Origin: Solirubrobacterales bacterium
Lineage (GTDB): Bacteria; Actinomycetota; Thermoleophilia; Solirubrobacterales; Solirubrobacteraceae
Assembly (NCBI GenBank): GCA_013695395.1
Contig: JACDAP010000344.1
Location: 1-5,745, forward strand
Direction of reading: 5' to 3'
DNA length: 5,745 bases
This document shows positions 5,154 to 5,745 of this stretch, in pieces (positions within the stretch are counted from its first letter, which is position 1; every line of letters starts with the position of its first letter). Made by a program: the position numbers and the translations under genes. The notes under the pieces were generated by a model. It saw only the letters and a list, made by a program, of their open reading frames with translations, was not told where the DNA came from and made no database searches.

Positions 5154-5306
5154 TCACGGCCGCCGCACCATCAGCACCACCGTGGTGATGGCGAACGCGA
5201 TGACCCCGTAGGTCGCCGCCTGGGCGGTGTTCGGCGCGCCGAGCAGCAGGGCCAGGAGGGTGGCCGCGAAGAACGCGGTGAGCATGAGCAGCAGGTCAAC
5301 GCGCAC
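5154..5306 (-). CDS. 50-residue membrane protein with two helices, coupled to the MeaB-type gene
   Basis: Starts at GTG 5306-5304 and stops at TGA 5156-5154. Residues 5-23 (DLLLMLTAFFAATLLALLL, about) and 31-47 (ATYGVIAFAITTVVLMV) are two membrane helices joined by the short polar loop GAPNTAQA; it ends with Arg-Arg-Pro, so a hairpin with a basic cytoplasmic tail is likely. The Shine-Dalgarno sequence GGAGGA (5320-5315) stands 8 nt before the GTG. The gene overlaps the end of the GTPase gene by 11 nt (5296-5306) in another frame, so translation is probably coupled and both are one operon. The longer reading of this frame back to 5615 runs antiframe through the GTPase and is not credible. No known family is recognised. 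Confidence 0.75.
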   Translation of the reverse strand: MRVDLLLMLTAFFAATLLALLLGAPNTAQAATYGVIAFAITTVVLMVRRP

Positions 5307-5745
5307 GGGCGTGATCCTCCAGGACGGCGGTGAGGGTGGGAACGTCAGAGCCGGCGGGCTCGCTGTCGAGCAGCCTACGCGCCGCGCGGACTCCGCCGAG
5401 GGCGCGCACCCCGCGCTCACCGTGCTCGGCGGCGAAGTCGGCCAGGGCGCTCGCGCGGCGCTTGTCCTCCCGCACCGCGGGGATCTCGAGCGTCTCGCGA
5501 TGCGCGTCGAGCGCGGCGACGAGCTCGTCCATCCCACTGACGGGGGAGACGCTCGAGACGGCGACGACCCGTGTGGCGCGCTCGCCGATCGCGCGCAGTG
5601 CGGCGGCGAGGTCACGGCGCGCGCGCATCGCGATGTTCCCGAGGTCGGCCTTCGTGACCACGAGCACGTCGGGGACCTCCATGATCCCGGACTTCAGGAA
5701 CTGGAGCGCGTCGCCTGAGCCGGGCTGGACGATGACCGCAACGGT
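5296..5745 (-). CDS. meaB: MeaB/ArgK-type GTPase, C-terminal part (cut by right edge)
   Basis: 149 residues are visible, ending at TGA 5298-5296; the N-terminal half with the P-loop and switch regions lies outside the window. MeaB proteins are GTPases that load and protect the B12 cofactor of methylmalonyl-CoA mutase and related acyl-CoA mutases. The visible part begins VAVIVQPGSGDALQFLKSGI, leading into EVPDVLVVTKADLG, the family's PGSGDxxQxxKxGIME signature plus the G4 base-recognition motif (TKAD at visible residues 31-34 instead of the commoner NKAD; Thr is an accepted variant). The G5 region is VVAVSSVSPVSGMDEL. The end, rich in Arg, Ala and Glu, fits the helical C-terminal arm used in dimer formation, but is more divergent. 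Mutase or thiolase genes may lie to the right. The assignment is to the family; the partner mutase is not known. Confidence 0.88.
   Translation of the reverse strand, partial: TVAVIVQPGSGDALQFLKSGIMEVPDVLVVTKADLGNIAMRARRDLAAALRAIGERATRVVAVSSVSPVSGMDELVAALDAHRETLEIPAVREDKRRASALADFAAEHGERGVRALGGVRAARRLLDSEPAGSDVPTLTAVLEDHARAR
5315..5320 (-). promoter_or_regulatory. Shine-Dalgarno site GGAGGA of the 50-residue protein
   Basis: Minus strand GGAGGA lies 8 nt before GTG 5306, inside the end of the GTPase coding region. It is the strongest ribosome site in the window and decides this start. It contrasts with the first genes of transcripts here, which lack such sites and carry TAnnnT boxes instead. 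Confidence 0.65.

Noticed and set aside
5154..5615. Longer form (153 codons) of the small membrane protein
   Set aside because: The extension is Ser/Arg/Pro-rich, runs same-strand out of frame through the GTPase, and a strong Shine-Dalgarno site marks GTG 5306.
1..5745. tRNA, rRNA, CRISPR, insertion sequence or attachment site
   Set aside because: No regularly spaced repeats, no transposase or integrase motifs and no tRNA-like arms were seen on reading both strands.

Overview
The window is about 5.7 kb of very GC-rich DNA with almost only G or C at third codon positions and few TA dinucleotides. Together with Rossmann-type glutamate dehydrogenase, MoaA, MobA, a MeaB-type GTPase and small exported proteins with NTF2-like or helical folds, this suggests a high-GC actinobacterium, possibly of the Thermoleophilia/Solirubrobacterales type. 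That placement is inference from style, not a marker gene. No tRNA, rRNA, CRISPR array, transposase or other mobile element was seen; the region reads as chromosomal core or near-core.

Layout. 1-250 (-): 5' part of a gene for a membrane-anchored or exported protein, cut by the left edge. 251-579: no intact gene; 414 to about 555 on the minus strand looks like the frameshifted C-terminal remnant of an ArsR-type winged-helix regulator. 580-1878 (+): glutamate dehydrogenase. 1943-2452 (+): secreted, Lys/Arg-rich helical protein of unknown role. 2465-3031 (-): unknown cytoplasmic protein with two CxxC pairs. 3056-3640 (+): MobA, last step of molybdenum cofactor (MGD) synthesis. 3650-4648 (-): MoaA, first step of the same pathway. 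4674-5057 (+): small lipoprotein. 5154-5306 (-): 50-residue two-helix membrane protein, overlapping 5296-5745 (-), the C-terminal half of a MeaB/ArgK-type GTPase cut by the right edge.

How it works together. mobA and moaA face each other tail to tail and supply two steps of molybdenum cofactor synthesis; no molybdoenzyme is in view. The GTPase normally protects a B12-dependent acyl-CoA mutase, whose genes would lie beyond the right edge. The most striking feature is regulatory. Six of the eight genes whose start lies in the window have a TAnnnT hexamer (-10 type) ending 6 to 8 nt before the start codon, which predicts leaderless mRNAs. At the two divergent junctions (24 and 25 bp between start codons) the two opposing hexamers share the same central TA, forming compact bidirectional promoters. 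From 1943 to 5057 five genes alternate strand with gaps of only 12, 24, 9 and 25 bp. By contrast, the downstream gene of the GTPase pair has a good Shine-Dalgarno sequence.
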